Source: Alphaproteobacteria bacterium
Lineage (GTDB): Bacteria > Myxococcota_A > UBA796 > CAJQPC01
Assembly (NCBI GenBank): GCA_020632795.1
Contig: JACKEV010000006.1
Span: 1,888,581-1,952,580, forward strand
Direction of reading: 5' to 3'
Length of the DNA stretch: 64,000 nt
Position numbers and translations under genes: made by a program. Within the stretch, counting starts at the first letter, position 1, and each line of letters opens with the position of its first letter. Below are positions 1 through 8,712 of the stretch, one piece after another. The notes below the pieces were generated by a model. The model had not been told where the DNA came from, searched no databases, and saw only the letters and a program-made list of their open reading frames with translations.

Positions 1-1
1 G

Positions 2-1252
2 CCCTACCAGCGCCAGGAGGTGCTGGAGCACTGCGTGGCGCGGTTCCGGGAGCGCTTCGACGAGCTGGCGATGGCCCTGTGCGTCGAAGCCGGCAAGCCC
101 ATCGGGGATGCCAGGGGCGAGGTCACCCGGCTCATCGACACCTTCAAGGTGGCCGCCGAGGAGGCGGTGCGCGTCGACGGCGAGGTGATGAACCTCGAGA
201 TCAGCGCCCGCGCGTCCGGCCGCATGGGGATGTGGAAGCGGGTGCCGATAGGGCCCTGCTCCTTCATCGCCCCGTTCAACTTCCCCCTGAACCTGGTGGC
301 CCACAAGGTCGCCCCGGCCATCGCGGCGGGCTGCCCCTTCATCCTCAAGCCGGCCAGCCTCACCCCGGTGGGCGCCCTCATCATCGGCGAGGTGCTCGCC
401 GAGACCGACCTGCCCGAGGGCGCGTTCTCCATCCTGCCCTGCAGCCGCGACGGCGCAGACCTGTTCACCACCGACCCCCGGCTCAAGCTCCTGAGCTTCA
501 CGGGCTCCCCCGAGGTCGGCTGGGCCTTGAAGGCCCGCGCCGGCAAGAAGAAGGTCATCCTGGAGCTGGGCGGCAACGCCGCGGTCATCGTGGACCAGGA
601 CGCCGACCTCGACGACGCGGTCGAGCGCATCGTCATCGGGGCGTTCTACCAGTCCGGGCAGAGCTGCATCGGCGTGCAGCGCATCATCGCCCACGACGCC
701 ATCTACGACGATCTGAAGGCCCGGATGATTCAGGCCACCCGGGCGCTGAAGTGCGGCGACCCCAAGGATCCCGAGACCTTCATCGGCCCGATGATCTCCG
801 AGAAGGAGGCCGGCCGGCTGCATGGCTGGATCCAGGACGCGGTGGACGCGGGGGCCACGCTCCTGTGCGGTGGCGGCCGGGACGGCGCGATGCTGGAGCC
901 CACCCTGCTGGAGGGCGTGCCCCGCGACCAGCCCGCCTACGCCCAGGAAGCCTTCGGGCCGATGGCGCTGTTCTCCCGGTTCACCGACTTCCAGGACGCC
1001 CTGGACGAGGTCAACGACAGCGTCTTCGGGCTTCAGGCCGGCGTGTTCACCCGGGACATCTACCGGATCCAGCGGGCCTGGGACGAGCTGGAGGTGGGCG
1101 GGGTCGTCATCGGCGACGTCCCCTCCTGGCGGGTGGACAACATGCCCTACGGCGGGGTCAAGGACAGCGGTCTGGGCCGCGAGGGGCTGCGCTGGGCCAT
1201 CGAGGACATGACCGAGCCCCGCCTGCTGGTGATCCGCAACCCGGCGGGGTAG
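2..1252 (+). CDS. Aldehyde dehydrogenase family protein, 5' end outside window
   Basis: NAD(P)-dependent oxidation of an aldehyde to its acid; the substrate cannot be read from sequence. The frame is open with ALDH-like residues from the first codon of the window, before the first GTG at 20, so the N-terminus lies upstream. About 416 residues are visible against a usual 450-500. Hallmarks in order: IAPFNFPLN and KPAS (cofactor binding), FTGSPEVG (Rossmann turn), LELGG with the general-base Glu (codon 563-565), GQSCIG with the nucleophilic Cys (codon 665-667), and EAFGPM near the end. The stop is 20 nt before the TerC-like gene on the same strand, so co-transcription is possible. Confidence 0.95.
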   Translation, partial: PYQRQEVLEHCVARFRERFDELAMALCVEAGKPIGDARGEVTRLIDTFKVAAEEAVRVDGEVMNLEISARASGRMGMWKRVPIGPCSFIAPFNFPLNLVAHKVAPAIAAGCPFILKPASLTPVGALIIGEVLAETDLPEGAFSILPCSRDGADLFTTDPRLKLLSFTGSPEVGWALKARAGKKKVILELGGNAAVIVDQDADLDDAVERIVIGAFYQSGQSCIGVQRIIAHDAIYDDLKARMIQATRALKCGDPKDPETFIGPMISEKEAGRLHGWIQDAVDAGATLLCGGGRDGAMLEPTLLEGVPRDQPAYAQEAFGPMALFSRFTDFQDALDEVNDSVFGLQAGVFTRDIYRIQRAWDELEVGGVVIGDVPSWRVDNMPYGGVKDSGLGREGLRWAIEDMTEPRLLVIRNPAG

Positions 1253-1272
1253 CCTGCCCGCTGAGGTGGAAT

Positions 1273-2052
1273 TTGGATTGGCTGACCAACCCTGAGGCCT
1301 GGCTGGCCCTTGCGACGCTCACGGCGCTCGAGATCGTCCTGGGCATCGACAACATCATCTTCATCTCGATCTTGACCGGGCGGCTGCCCGAGGAGCAGCA
1401 GCCCAGGGCCCGCAACCTCGGGCTGATCGGGGCGATGGGCACCCGCATCCTGCTGCTGCTCTCGATCTCCTGGATCATGCAGCTCATCGAGCCGCTGTTC
1501 CAGGTGGGCGAGCACGCGGTCTCCGGGCGGGACCTGATCCTGCTCTCCGGCGGGGTCTTCCTGATCTACAAGGCCACCCGGGAGATCCACGACAAGCTGG
1601 AGGGCACCGAGGAGGACGCCGACGCCGGCCGGGGGAAGGTCGGCTTCGGCCAGACCATCCTGCAGATCGCGGTGCTGGACATCGTGTTCTCGCTGGACTC
1701 GGTCATCACCGCGGTGGGCATGGCCGAGGACGTCGTCGTCATGATCATCGCGGTGGTGCTGGCGGTGGGCGTCATGCTGCTCTCCGCCGGGCGCATCAGC
1801 GCTTTCGTCGAGGAGCACCCCACCATCAAGATGCTGGCGCTGTCCTTCCTGCTGATGGTGGGCTTCACCCTGGTCGTCGAGGGCATGCACGTCCACGTGC
1901 CCAAGGGCTATGTCTACTTCGCGATGGGCTTCTCGGTGTTCGTGGAGATGCTCAACCTGCGCGCGGCGAAGAGACGGAAGGAGCGCTCGCCGATCCGCCT
2001 GCGGAGCCGCTTCGACGAGGACGACGTCGACGAGGCGCAGGCGGAGCTGTAG
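1273..2052 (+). CDS. TerC family integral membrane protein
   Basis: 259-residue polytopic membrane protein of the TerC/YgjT/Alx family, whose members are linked to tellurite resistance, metal-ion export and redox or Mn homeostasis. About seven hydrophobic segments are visible. The family's two acidic membrane motifs are present: LEIVLGIDNIIF near residue 20 and VFSLDSVITA in the middle. The C-terminal tail is charged (KRRKERSP). The frame is open far upstream inside the ALDH gene, but the protein begins like the family (MDWLTNPEAW) at the TTG at 1273, which has GAGGTGG about 6 nt upstream; this start was chosen. The actual ion is unknown. Confidence 0.9.
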   Translation: MDWLTNPEAWLALATLTALEIVLGIDNIIFISILTGRLPEEQQPRARNLGLIGAMGTRILLLLSISWIMQLIEPLFQVGEHAVSGRDLILLSGGVFLIYKATREIHDKLEGTEEDADAGRGKVGFGQTILQIAVLDIVFSLDSVITAVGMAEDVVVMIIAVVLAVGVMLLSAGRISAFVEEHPTIKMLALSFLLMVGFTLVVEGMHVHVPKGYVYFAMGFSVFVEMLNLRAAKRRKERSPIRLRSRFDEDDVDEAQAEL

Positions 2053-2072
2053 GCGCGCTCAGGCTCAGAGGG

Positions 2073-4367
2073 TCAGAACCCGGAGCCGAACCAGACGCCG
2101 ACGTGGCCCTTGGAGGCGCTCCAGCCCCGCGCCCCGACGATGAGGTCGTTGAGGCCGTCGCCGTCGAGGTCCGCGATGTCGCCGTCGTTGCCCAGGTAGT
2201 CGCTGCTGGAGTCGCCGAAGGCCACCCGGTCGCCCTGGTTCAGGGCGATGGTGCCGGACAGAGGGCCGTAGAACAGCGCGGCCATGCCTGCGCTGGTGGC
2301 GGCCTCGGAGTTGCTGTAGGAGCCCACCCACAGGTCGTCGGTGCCGTCGTCGTCCATGTCGCCGGTCTCGACCATGTTGTAGTTGGCGCCGAAGAACTCG
2401 TTGGACGTGGCCTCGCGCACCTTGAAGTCGGTGTCCGAGGCCAGGTCGACGTTGGTGGAGAACGGCCCGTAGACCATCAGCACCGCGCCCGCGCTGGCGC
2501 CGCCGTCGTCGTCGTACTTGGAGCCGAACAGAAGATCCACGTTGCCGTCGCCGTTGAGGTCCCCGGCCTCGACGTGGCACCCCGTGGCGTTGGCGAAGGA
2601 GGGCGACTGGAAGAGGATGTCCGCGTCCTCAGCGTCGACTGAGCCGGCGATGGGCCCGAGGATCAGGTAGGCCTCGTCGGAGCCGCTGCCCGAGCTGGTG
2701 CCCGACGCGCCATAGGCGACGTCCGAGACGCCGTCACCATCGAGATCGTAGCCGACCGCGGCCGGATAGCCCACGTAGTCGTTGGTGGCCGCGCCGATGA
2801 TCTCGGCGTCGGCGTTGTCGGTGGTGTAGGTGCCGCTGGTGGGGCCGTAGAAGAACAGCAGCGCCCCCGCGCCGGAGCCACCCGCGTCATCGCCGTGGGC
2901 GCCGACCACCAGGTCAACGCCGCCGTCGCCGCTGATGTCCCCGGCGTCGTCGACCACGTACTGGCCGACGTAGTCGCTGTCGGAGGCGCCGTAGATGATC
3001 ACGTCGGCGTCGCTGGCCAGCAGCAGCGAGCTGGTCGTGATGGGGCCGTAGAACACGTAGGCCGCGCCCGCGCTGGAGCCGCTGGTGTCCTCGCCATAAG
3101 CGCCGATGATGAGGTCGTCCTGGCCGTCCTGGTTGGCGTCGACCGGGCCGCCGAGGGCATAGCCGAAGTAGTCCGACGAGGCGAGGCCCACCAGCACGGT
3201 GCCCGCGTCGGTGTCGCTCAGCGAGCCGGTGCCCAGCGGGCCGTAGAACAGGCCCACCGCTCCGGCGCCGGAGGCCGCGGTGTCGTTGCCATAGGCGCCC
3301 ACGGCCAGGTCAGCGTTCCCGTCGCCGTCGTAGTCGCCGTCGCCCTCCAGGTTGTAGCCGAAGTAGTCGCTGGAGGTGGTCCCGACGAGGTCCAGAGGCG
3401 CGGTGTCGATGGTCAGCGGGCAGCCGTTGTCGGTGACGCCGTTGCAGTCGTTGTCCACCCCGTCGCACTCGTCGAGGGCGCGCGGGTTGATGTCGCTGGC
3501 GGTGTCGTCGCAGTCGCCGCCCTCGTCGATGTAGCCCGTGGGCGCGTTGCACTGGACGACCCCCGACGCGTCGTCGCCGAAGCCGTCGGCGTCGAGGTCG
3601 GGGTACCAGGTCGTGACGTCGGTGACGTCGTCGTCGGCGTCGTCGGCCGCGCCGTCACAGTCGTTGTCCTGGCCGTCGCACACCTCGGGCGCGCCCGGGT
3701 AGACGGTGTTGTCGCCGTCGAAGCAGTCGTCCTGGTTGTCGACATAGGGGACGGGCTGGGCGCAGGAGCGGACGTAGATCTCCGGGTTGCCGTAGCCGTC
3801 GCCGTCGCTGTCGGCGAACCAGTAGGTCTCCGGGTTGACCTCGCCGTCCGCGTCGTCGCAGTCGTCGTCGTTGTCCGCGTAGCCCTCGGGGGCGTCGCAG
3901 GTCTGGACGGGCACGCTGCCCTGGCGCCCGTAGCCGTCGCCGTCGTCGTCGGGGTACCAGATGGTCGCGTCGACCCCGGACTCGTCCACCGTGCCGTCGC
4001 AGTCGTTGTCATCCCCGTCGCACCACTCCTCGCCGCCCGGGTAGCTCAGGGCGTTGAGGTCGTTGCAGTCGTCGCTGTTGTCGATGTACCCGGCGGGCGG
4101 CGTGCACGCGGGCAGGGCGTAGTCGGCGCTGCCGTAGCCGTCCCCGTCAGCGTCGGCGTACCAGATGGGGCCGTCGTCGGGCAGCTCGTCCACCTCTCCG
4201 TCGCAGTCGTTGTCGCGGTCATCGCAGAGCTCGGGGGCGCCGGGGTAGGCGGCCGCGTCGCCATCGTCGCAGTCCTGGTCCTCGTAGAAGCCATCGCCGT
4301 CGGCGTCAGAGCCTTTGCCGCAGCCGAACAGGGTCAAGGACAGGGCGAGCAGGAGGGATGTGCGCAT
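2073..4367 (-). CDS. MopE-like and FG-GAP repeat lipoprotein
   Basis: 764-residue secreted lipoprotein. The signal peptide ends in the lipobox LFGC (Cys at about residue 16). Residues 20-325 hold about five MopE-type putative metal-binding units, each of the form DxDGDGYG ... DCDD ... NPxxxExCDGxDNDCDG, rich in Asp and paired Cys. Residues 330-764 hold about seven FG-GAP/VCBS units, each with a Ca-binding loop such as DANQDGQDDL followed by VGAYG and FYGPL. Such repeats form beta-propellers in integrin-like proteins. The gene is convergent with the TerC-like gene (20 nt gap). It is one of several repeat-built lipoproteins here; function is probably cell-surface display or adhesion, which is inference. 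Confidence 0.88.
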   Translation of the reverse strand: MRTSLLLALSLTLFGCGKGSDADGDGFYEDQDCDDGDAAAYPGAPELCDDRDNDCDGEVDELPDDGPIWYADADGDGYGSADYALPACTPPAGYIDNSDDCNDLNALSYPGGEEWCDGDDNDCDGTVDESGVDATIWYPDDDGDGYGRQGSVPVQTCDAPEGYADNDDDCDDADGEVNPETYWFADSDGDGYGNPEIYVRSCAQPVPYVDNQDDCFDGDNTVYPGAPEVCDGQDNDCDGAADDADDDVTDVTTWYPDLDADGFGDDASGVVQCNAPTGYIDEGGDCDDTASDINPRALDECDGVDNDCNGVTDNGCPLTIDTAPLDLVGTTSSDYFGYNLEGDGDYDGDGNADLAVGAYGNDTAASGAGAVGLFYGPLGTGSLSDTDAGTVLVGLASSDYFGYALGGPVDANQDGQDDLIIGAYGEDTSGSSAGAAYVFYGPITTSSLLLASDADVIIYGASDSDYVGQYVVDDAGDISGDGGVDLVVGAHGDDAGGSGAGALLFFYGPTSGTYTTDNADAEIIGAATNDYVGYPAAVGYDLDGDGVSDVAYGASGTSSGSGSDEAYLILGPIAGSVDAEDADILFQSPSFANATGCHVEAGDLNGDGNVDLLFGSKYDDDGGASAGAVLMVYGPFSTNVDLASDTDFKVREATSNEFFGANYNMVETGDMDDDGTDDLWVGSYSNSEAATSAGMAALFYGPLSGTIALNQGDRVAFGDSSSDYLGNDGDIADLDGDGLNDLIVGARGWSASKGHVGVWFGSGF

Positions 4368-4474
4368 GGGGTCTCCGGTCTCCAGGGTCCCTGCAACCTA
4401 CCCTGACACGAGGCGGCGTGCGACCGGTGGATTCGTCAGGTTAGAGAGGGCCCCCCTCCTCCCGCGAGCCCACC

Positions 4475-5383
4475 TTGACCCGCCTCTTCGATCACCTCCT
4501 GACCCTGCTGCCCGCCCGCAAGGACGCCCGCACGGCGCTGCGCTCCGGCAAGGTCGCCGTGCGGGGCGTGCCCACCGCCGACGGCGGCCGCCTGGTGGAC
4601 CCCGCCGAGGTCTCCGTCAACCCCCGGGCCCCCCGAATCACCCCGGGGCGTGATCTGGCCGTGGTCTTCCGGGATGACCACTTCGCCGTCGTCTACAAGC
4701 CCGCCGGGATGCTCGCCGTGCCGGCCCCGGGCCGGAACCAGGAGCCCGACGTCATCGGCGTCGCCGCCCGCATCCTGGGCCGCGCGATGCCGGTCCACCG
4801 CCTCGACGAGCAGACCTCCGGCCTGATGCTGGTGGCCCGCACCGAGCGCGCCCGCGCTGCCCTCATCGAGCAGCTCACCGCCCACCGGATCGAGCGCCGC
4901 TACCTCGCCCTGGTGCGGCACCAGTTCCCGGCGAAGCCCCTGCGCATCGAGACGATGCTGCTCCGAAACCGCGGCGACGGGCTGCGGGGCAGCGTAGACG
5001 CCCACCCCGCGCTGGAGGCCCGGCGGCCCCCGCACCAGCGCCCCGTCGTGGCCATCACCCACGCCCGCCGGGTCGAGCTGCTGCCGCGGGACGTCTCGCT
5101 GGTCGAGTGCCGGCTGGAGACCGGCCGCACCCACCAGGTCCGCATCCACCTGGCCGAGCGGGGCTTCCCGGTGCTGGGCGAGCCGCTCTACGCGCCCCGA
5201 CGCGTCCGCCTGGCCGCCCCCCGCCTCGCCCTGCACTCCTCGGTGCTGGGGCTGGAGCACCCCGCCACCGGGCAGGCGCTCCGCTGGGACGCGCCGCTGG
5301 ATGACACCCTTGAGATCCTCCGCCGCCAGCTCCTGGACAGCGGAAAGGCCGACGACGAGGGCACCTCGGAAAAGGAGGGGTGA
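4475..5383 (+). CDS. RluA family pseudouridine synthase
   Basis: 302-residue RNA-modifying enzyme that isomerises uridine to pseudouridine in rRNA or tRNA. An S4-like RNA-binding region (DARTALRSGKVAVRG) is followed by the catalytic domain with VVYKPAGM, the active-site motif HRLDEQTSGL (catalytic Asp), the YLALV strand, and the motif TGRTHQVRIHLA. Start taken at TTG 4475, which gives a complete S4 domain; the Shine-Dalgarno is weak. The target position cannot be assigned. The C-terminal tail is low-complexity and charged (DDEGTSEKEG). Confidence 0.9.
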   Translation: MTRLFDHLLTLLPARKDARTALRSGKVAVRGVPTADGGRLVDPAEVSVNPRAPRITPGRDLAVVFRDDHFAVVYKPAGMLAVPAPGRNQEPDVIGVAARILGRAMPVHRLDEQTSGLMLVARTERARAALIEQLTAHRIERRYLALVRHQFPAKPLRIETMLLRNRGDGLRGSVDAHPALEARRPPHQRPVVAITHARRVELLPRDVSLVECRLETGRTHQVRIHLAERGFPVLGEPLYAPRRVRLAAPRLALHSSVLGLEHPATGQALRWDAPLDDTLEILRRQLLDSGKADDEGTSEKEG

Positions 5384-5425
5384 AAAAGGGAGGGAACCGA
5401 GGTGCCTCGCCGCCGGAGCCGTGGG

Positions 5426-5590
5426 ATGTCAGAGAAGAAGTCCGCAGGGAAGACGGTCACCGTTGGCGATGGAGACACAGACCATGACTCATGGCCGGTA
5501 TGTGGAAACGCCTGCTGCGTCTGGGGTGGGTCCGACGCTCCCTGCGATACGCCTCCAGAGATGCGCCGCGCCGTGGAGGGGTTTCAATAA
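5426..5590 (+). CDS. Possible small Cys-rich protein (54 aa), uncertain
   Basis: A 54-codon frame starts at ATG 5426 with GGAG about 8 nt upstream and ends TAA at 5588-5590, 20 nt before the SDR gene. The N-terminal half is charged (MSEKKSAGK, GDGDTDHD); the C-terminal half has a compact Cys cluster (VCGNACCVWGG then APC). No family is recognised; a RiPP-type precursor or a small metal-binding protein are possibilities only. Against it, about one third of third-codon positions are A/T, unlike neighbouring genes, and another frame of this 227-bp gap (ATG 5469 to TGA 5618) is also open. The gap may instead be non-coding. Confidence 0.3.
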   Translation: MSEKKSAGKTVTVGDGDTDHDSWPVCGNACCVWGGSDAPCDTPPEMRRAVEGFQ

Positions 5591-5610
5591 TTTCATCGAG
5601 GCCCGCGCCG

Positions 5611-6207
5611 ATGGCTGAGCGGCCCCCCAGGCGCGTGCTCATCACCGGCGCGGCGACCGGCGCCGGCCTCGCGCTGGCTCGCGCGCTGAGCGTCCGAGGG
5701 GACACCGTGCTGATGGTGGGGCGGCAGGCCGAGCGGCTGCGCGCCGCCGCAGACGAGCTCGGGGCGCGGGCGGTGCCCTGGAACATCACCCGGGATCCCG
5801 AGACCCTGCTCGCGATCACGGCGCCCCTGGACCACCTCATCCACGCCGCCAGCCGGCAGGCGCCTGCGGTGGACTGGGCGCAGGCCGACGCGGAGGCCGT
5901 CTTCGCGGTGGGGGCCATCGCGCCCGCCCGCCTGGCCCGCGCCTTCGCCACCCAGGCCGACCCGGCTGTCGGCCCGGGGGTGCTCTTTGTGGTCTCTCCC
6001 CTCGCCCGCCAGGCAGCCCCGGACCAGGCGCTCGCCGCGGCGGCGCAGGCCGCGCTGCTCTCCCTCGCGGGCTCGCTGGCCGGGGCGCTGGCGCCGGTGC
6101 GGGTCAACGCGCTGATCGCCGTGGAGGGGGCGGCGGTGGCCACGCTCGGGCTGCGCGCGCTCGATGACACGACCCTGACCGGCAAGGTCCTCTCTCCGAA
6201 ACCCTGA
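5611..6207 (+). CDS. Short-chain dehydrogenase-like protein lacking the catalytic YxxxK
   Basis: 198-residue SDR-fold protein. The N-terminal dinucleotide-binding motif is intact (VLITGAATGAGLALARAL, TGxxxGxG) and is followed by VGRQAERL and a HLIHAAS strand. At the position of the usual YSASKAAL motif the sequence reads AAAAQAAL, so both the catalytic Tyr and Lys are replaced, while the downstream RVNALI strand is kept. It is probably a cofactor-binding, non-catalytic or divergent member. Start placed at ATG 5611; an upstream in-frame ATG at 5491 adds a basic stretch with no SDR similarity. The protein is shorter than typical SDRs (about 240-260). Confidence 0.8.
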   Translation: MAERPPRRVLITGAATGAGLALARALSVRGDTVLMVGRQAERLRAAADELGARAVPWNITRDPETLLAITAPLDHLIHAASRQAPAVDWAQADAEAVFAVGAIAPARLARAFATQADPAVGPGVLFVVSPLARQAAPDQALAAAAQAALLSLAGSLAGALAPVRVNALIAVEGAAVATLGLRALDDTTLTGKVLSPKP

Positions 6208-6273
6208 TCCCGCGCACTGGCCCCGACGCCGTCCGGTGGCGACGTTCAAGGAGACCCGCAACCGGGAGCCTCC

Positions 6274-7440
6274 ATGACGACCGACCCCCCAAAGGAGCAG
6301 CCCTCCCTCCGCTGGAAGTGGGGCAGCTATCTGGTCATCCTGGCGCTGGCCCTCACGACGCTGCTGGCGTTCACCGCCCTGTCCGTCGACGTGGCCTACA
6401 CCCGGATGGTGGTCCACCAGGCCCAGAACGCCGCCGACGCCGCCGCCCACGGCGCCATCGTGGCGCTGCGCACCAGCGGCGACGTGTCCACCGCCCACGC
6501 CGTCGCCCGCGAGATCGTCAGCATGAACCGGGTGACCGGTGATCTGGTCGACCCCGCCCACGACTTCGAGATCACCTTCGGCGGCTGGGACTTCGCCACC
6601 CGCACCTTCGACCCCTTCGGTGAGGTCACCAACGCCGTGCGGGTCAAGGTCAGCCGCACCAGCGCGGGCGGGGACCGCCCCGTGCCGCTCCTGATGGCGC
6701 CGATCCTGGGGTTTGAGAGCGTGGACGTGGTGACCGAGTCCATCGCCGCGCTGCGCTACCGCAACCTCGCCGTCGTCCAGGATGTCACCGGGTCCTTCGC
6801 CCCGGACATCGCCCTGGCGCGCGAGGCCGACCTGGCCATTCTCGACGCCCTGAACGAGGCCACCTTCCCGGGCGACCAGGTCGCCATGATCTGCTTCACC
6901 GGCGGCACCACCGACGACGAGGGCTTCCCCAGCCCCTGGACCCCGCTCCAGTACGTCGCCGAGGACTACGCCGCCATCCGCGCTGTGTGGGACACCCTGG
7001 ACTGGTGCGACAAGGACATGCCGCCGGACACCACCAACGGCGACCGGGACCACATGCTGAACTGCCGCGCGGGCGGCGACGGCACCAACCAGGGCGCGGG
7101 CATGGACGACGCCATCGAGCTGCTGCTGGCTGACGGCGACCCCGAGGCGCTCAAGGTCATCGTGGTGATCTCGGACGGGAAGTACCAGTGCTACAACGAC
7201 CCGACCTGCAGCCCGCTCAGCCGGCGGGACTACGCCTACGACATGGCCGACCGCGCCGCCGCCAACGACATCTCGGTCTACACGGTCTCCCTCAACAAGA
7301 GCTACAGCGCCGAGCAGACGCAGTTCCTCGCCAACCTGGCGCGAGGCTACGGCCGGTTCTACGAGACCGACGAGCCCGAGGAGCTCCCCGAGATCCTGGC
7401 GGAGATCGCGCGCAACGTGCCGGTGGCGCTGGTGAAGTGA
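6274..7440 (+). CDS. TadE/G-like membrane-anchored protein with vWA-type domain
   Basis: 388 residues. One N-terminal membrane helix (YLVILALALTTLLAFTALSVDVAY) followed by the QAQNAADAAAHGA segment matches Flp-pilus TadG-like proteins. From about residue 165 a von Willebrand A-like domain begins: the MIDAS-type motif is DVTGS, with a later FTGGTT and the core strand VIVVISDGKYQC. In Flp pilus systems such proteins are pilus-assembly or minor surface components. No other tad genes are visible here, so it is an orphan. Start ATG 6274, with a GGAG about 25 nt upstream and no close Shine-Dalgarno. Confidence 0.8.
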   Translation: MTTDPPKEQPSLRWKWGSYLVILALALTTLLAFTALSVDVAYTRMVVHQAQNAADAAAHGAIVALRTSGDVSTAHAVAREIVSMNRVTGDLVDPAHDFEITFGGWDFATRTFDPFGEVTNAVRVKVSRTSAGGDRPVPLLMAPILGFESVDVVTESIAALRYRNLAVVQDVTGSFAPDIALAREADLAILDALNEATFPGDQVAMICFTGGTTDDEGFPSPWTPLQYVAEDYAAIRAVWDTLDWCDKDMPPDTTNGDRDHMLNCRAGGDGTNQGAGMDDAIELLLADGDPEALKVIVVISDGKYQCYNDPTCSPLSRRDYAYDMADRAAANDISVYTVSLNKSYSAEQTQFLANLARGYGRFYETDEPEELPEILAEIARNVPVALVK

Positions 7441-7518
7441 GCGGCGCGGCCCCTTAACAACCCGGCCTCTCCCGGACTCCACCTGTACTACGAACCCCGT
7501 CGTACTCTGGAGGACCGG

Positions 7519-8709
7519 ATGCGCCTTCTGCTCACCCTGCTGGCCTGCACAGCCAAGGACGACCCCACCCCCGACGACTCCACGGCCGCCCCCCTCGACC
7601 CCATCCGCTACGTGGAGGCGCCCCTGCCCGAAGGGCTCGACGGCCCCTGCATGGACGCCCGGCTGGCCGACCTCAACGGCGACGGGGCCCTGGACGTGGT
7701 CATCGCCCAGGAGTTCCAGCGAAACCTCATCGCCTTCGGCGACGGCGCCGGGGGCCTTCTGCCGCCCGAGACCATCTCCGCCGCCGCCCGGGACAGCGAG
7801 GAGGTGGTCGTCGGGGACGTCGACGGCGACGGCCACCTGGACCTGCTGTTCGCCAGCGAGGACGACGCCGTCAACGAGCTGTACCTGGGGGACGGCGCGG
7901 GCGGGTTCACCGCGGCCAGCGAGCGCGTCGCCGTGGACGGCACCTCGAACGCCGCCGCGCTCATCGACCTGGACGGCGACGGCGACCTGGACCTGCTGCT
8001 GGGCAACGCCGGCCAGGACAACGCCCTGCTCAACGCGGCGGGCTGGTTCGAGGACGCCACGGCGTCCTGGCTGCCCGAGGAGAGCGCCACCGCCCAGGAC
8101 CTGGAGCTGGGGGACGTCGACGGCGACGGCGACGCGGACCTGGTGGTGGCCAACGAGACCGACAACGTCCTGCTTCTGAGGAGCGGCGACGCCTTCATGC
8201 CGGCGCCATCGGGCTCCTTGCCGCTGCCCTCGCAAGCCGAGGAGACCCGGGAGGCCCGCCTGGGAGACGTCGACAGCGACGGTGACCTCGACCTCTTCTT
8301 CGCCAACGTGGGCTTCCGCAGCGGCGGCCTGCGACAGCAGAACCGGCTGCTGCTCAACGACGGCGCGGGCGCCTTCACCGACGTCACCGACGCGCAGCTC
8401 CCCGAGGACGACGACCAGACCCTGGACGCCGAGTGGGTGGACCTGGACGGCGACGGCGACCTGGACCTGGTGACCGCCAACACCCGCATCGGCATGGGCC
8501 AGCTCCGCGAGGGGCCGGTGCGGGCGCTGCTCAACGACGGCGCGGGCACGCTGAGCGACCAGAGCGCCGTGATGTTCCCCGACGGCGAGGTGCTCGCGAT
8601 GGGGCTGGACGTGGAGGTCGGCGACCTCACCGGCGACGGGCTGTTGGAACTCTACGTGTGCAGCCGGGGCACCACCGACCGGCTGCTGGTGGCCGTGCGC
8701 CGCCCCTGA
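7519..8709 (+). CDS. VCBS/FG-GAP repeat lipoprotein
   Basis: 396 residues. A very short signal with lipobox LLAC gives a lipid-anchored Cys at residue 10, followed by an Asp/Thr/Pro-rich spacer. The rest is about six VCBS/FG-GAP-like units, each with a Ca-binding loop of the form DLDGDGDLDLL or DVDGDGDADLV followed by a short strand (LFASE, VVANE), alternating with LLLNDGAGAFTD strands; together these probably close a beta-propeller. GAGGACCGG lies just upstream of ATG 7519. Unlike the other repeat lipoproteins here it lacks the Cys-rich MopE units. Confidence 0.85.
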   Translation: MRLLLTLLACTAKDDPTPDDSTAAPLDPIRYVEAPLPEGLDGPCMDARLADLNGDGALDVVIAQEFQRNLIAFGDGAGGLLPPETISAAARDSEEVVVGDVDGDGHLDLLFASEDDAVNELYLGDGAGGFTAASERVAVDGTSNAAALIDLDGDGDLDLLLGNAGQDNALLNAAGWFEDATASWLPEESATAQDLELGDVDGDGDADLVVANETDNVLLLRSGDAFMPAPSGSLPLPSQAEETREARLGDVDSDGDLDLFFANVGFRSGGLRQQNRLLLNDGAGAFTDVTDAQLPEDDDQTLDAEWVDLDGDGDLDLVTANTRIGMGQLREGPVRALLNDGAGTLSDQSAVMFPDGEVLAMGLDVEVGDLTGDGLLELYVCSRGTTDRLLVAVRRP

Positions 8710-8712
8710 CCG

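Noticed and set aside
5384..5610. Cobalamin or other known riboswitch
   Set aside because: None of the conserved box sequences of common riboswitches could be found by eye.
5593..8235. 880-codon minus-strand open frame, and similar long antisense frames (11489-13786, 13803-15869, 22458-25511, 55687-59304)
   Set aside because: These are shadows opposite clear genes in GC-rich DNA, with low-complexity Val/Gly/Arg/His composition and no recognisable domains.
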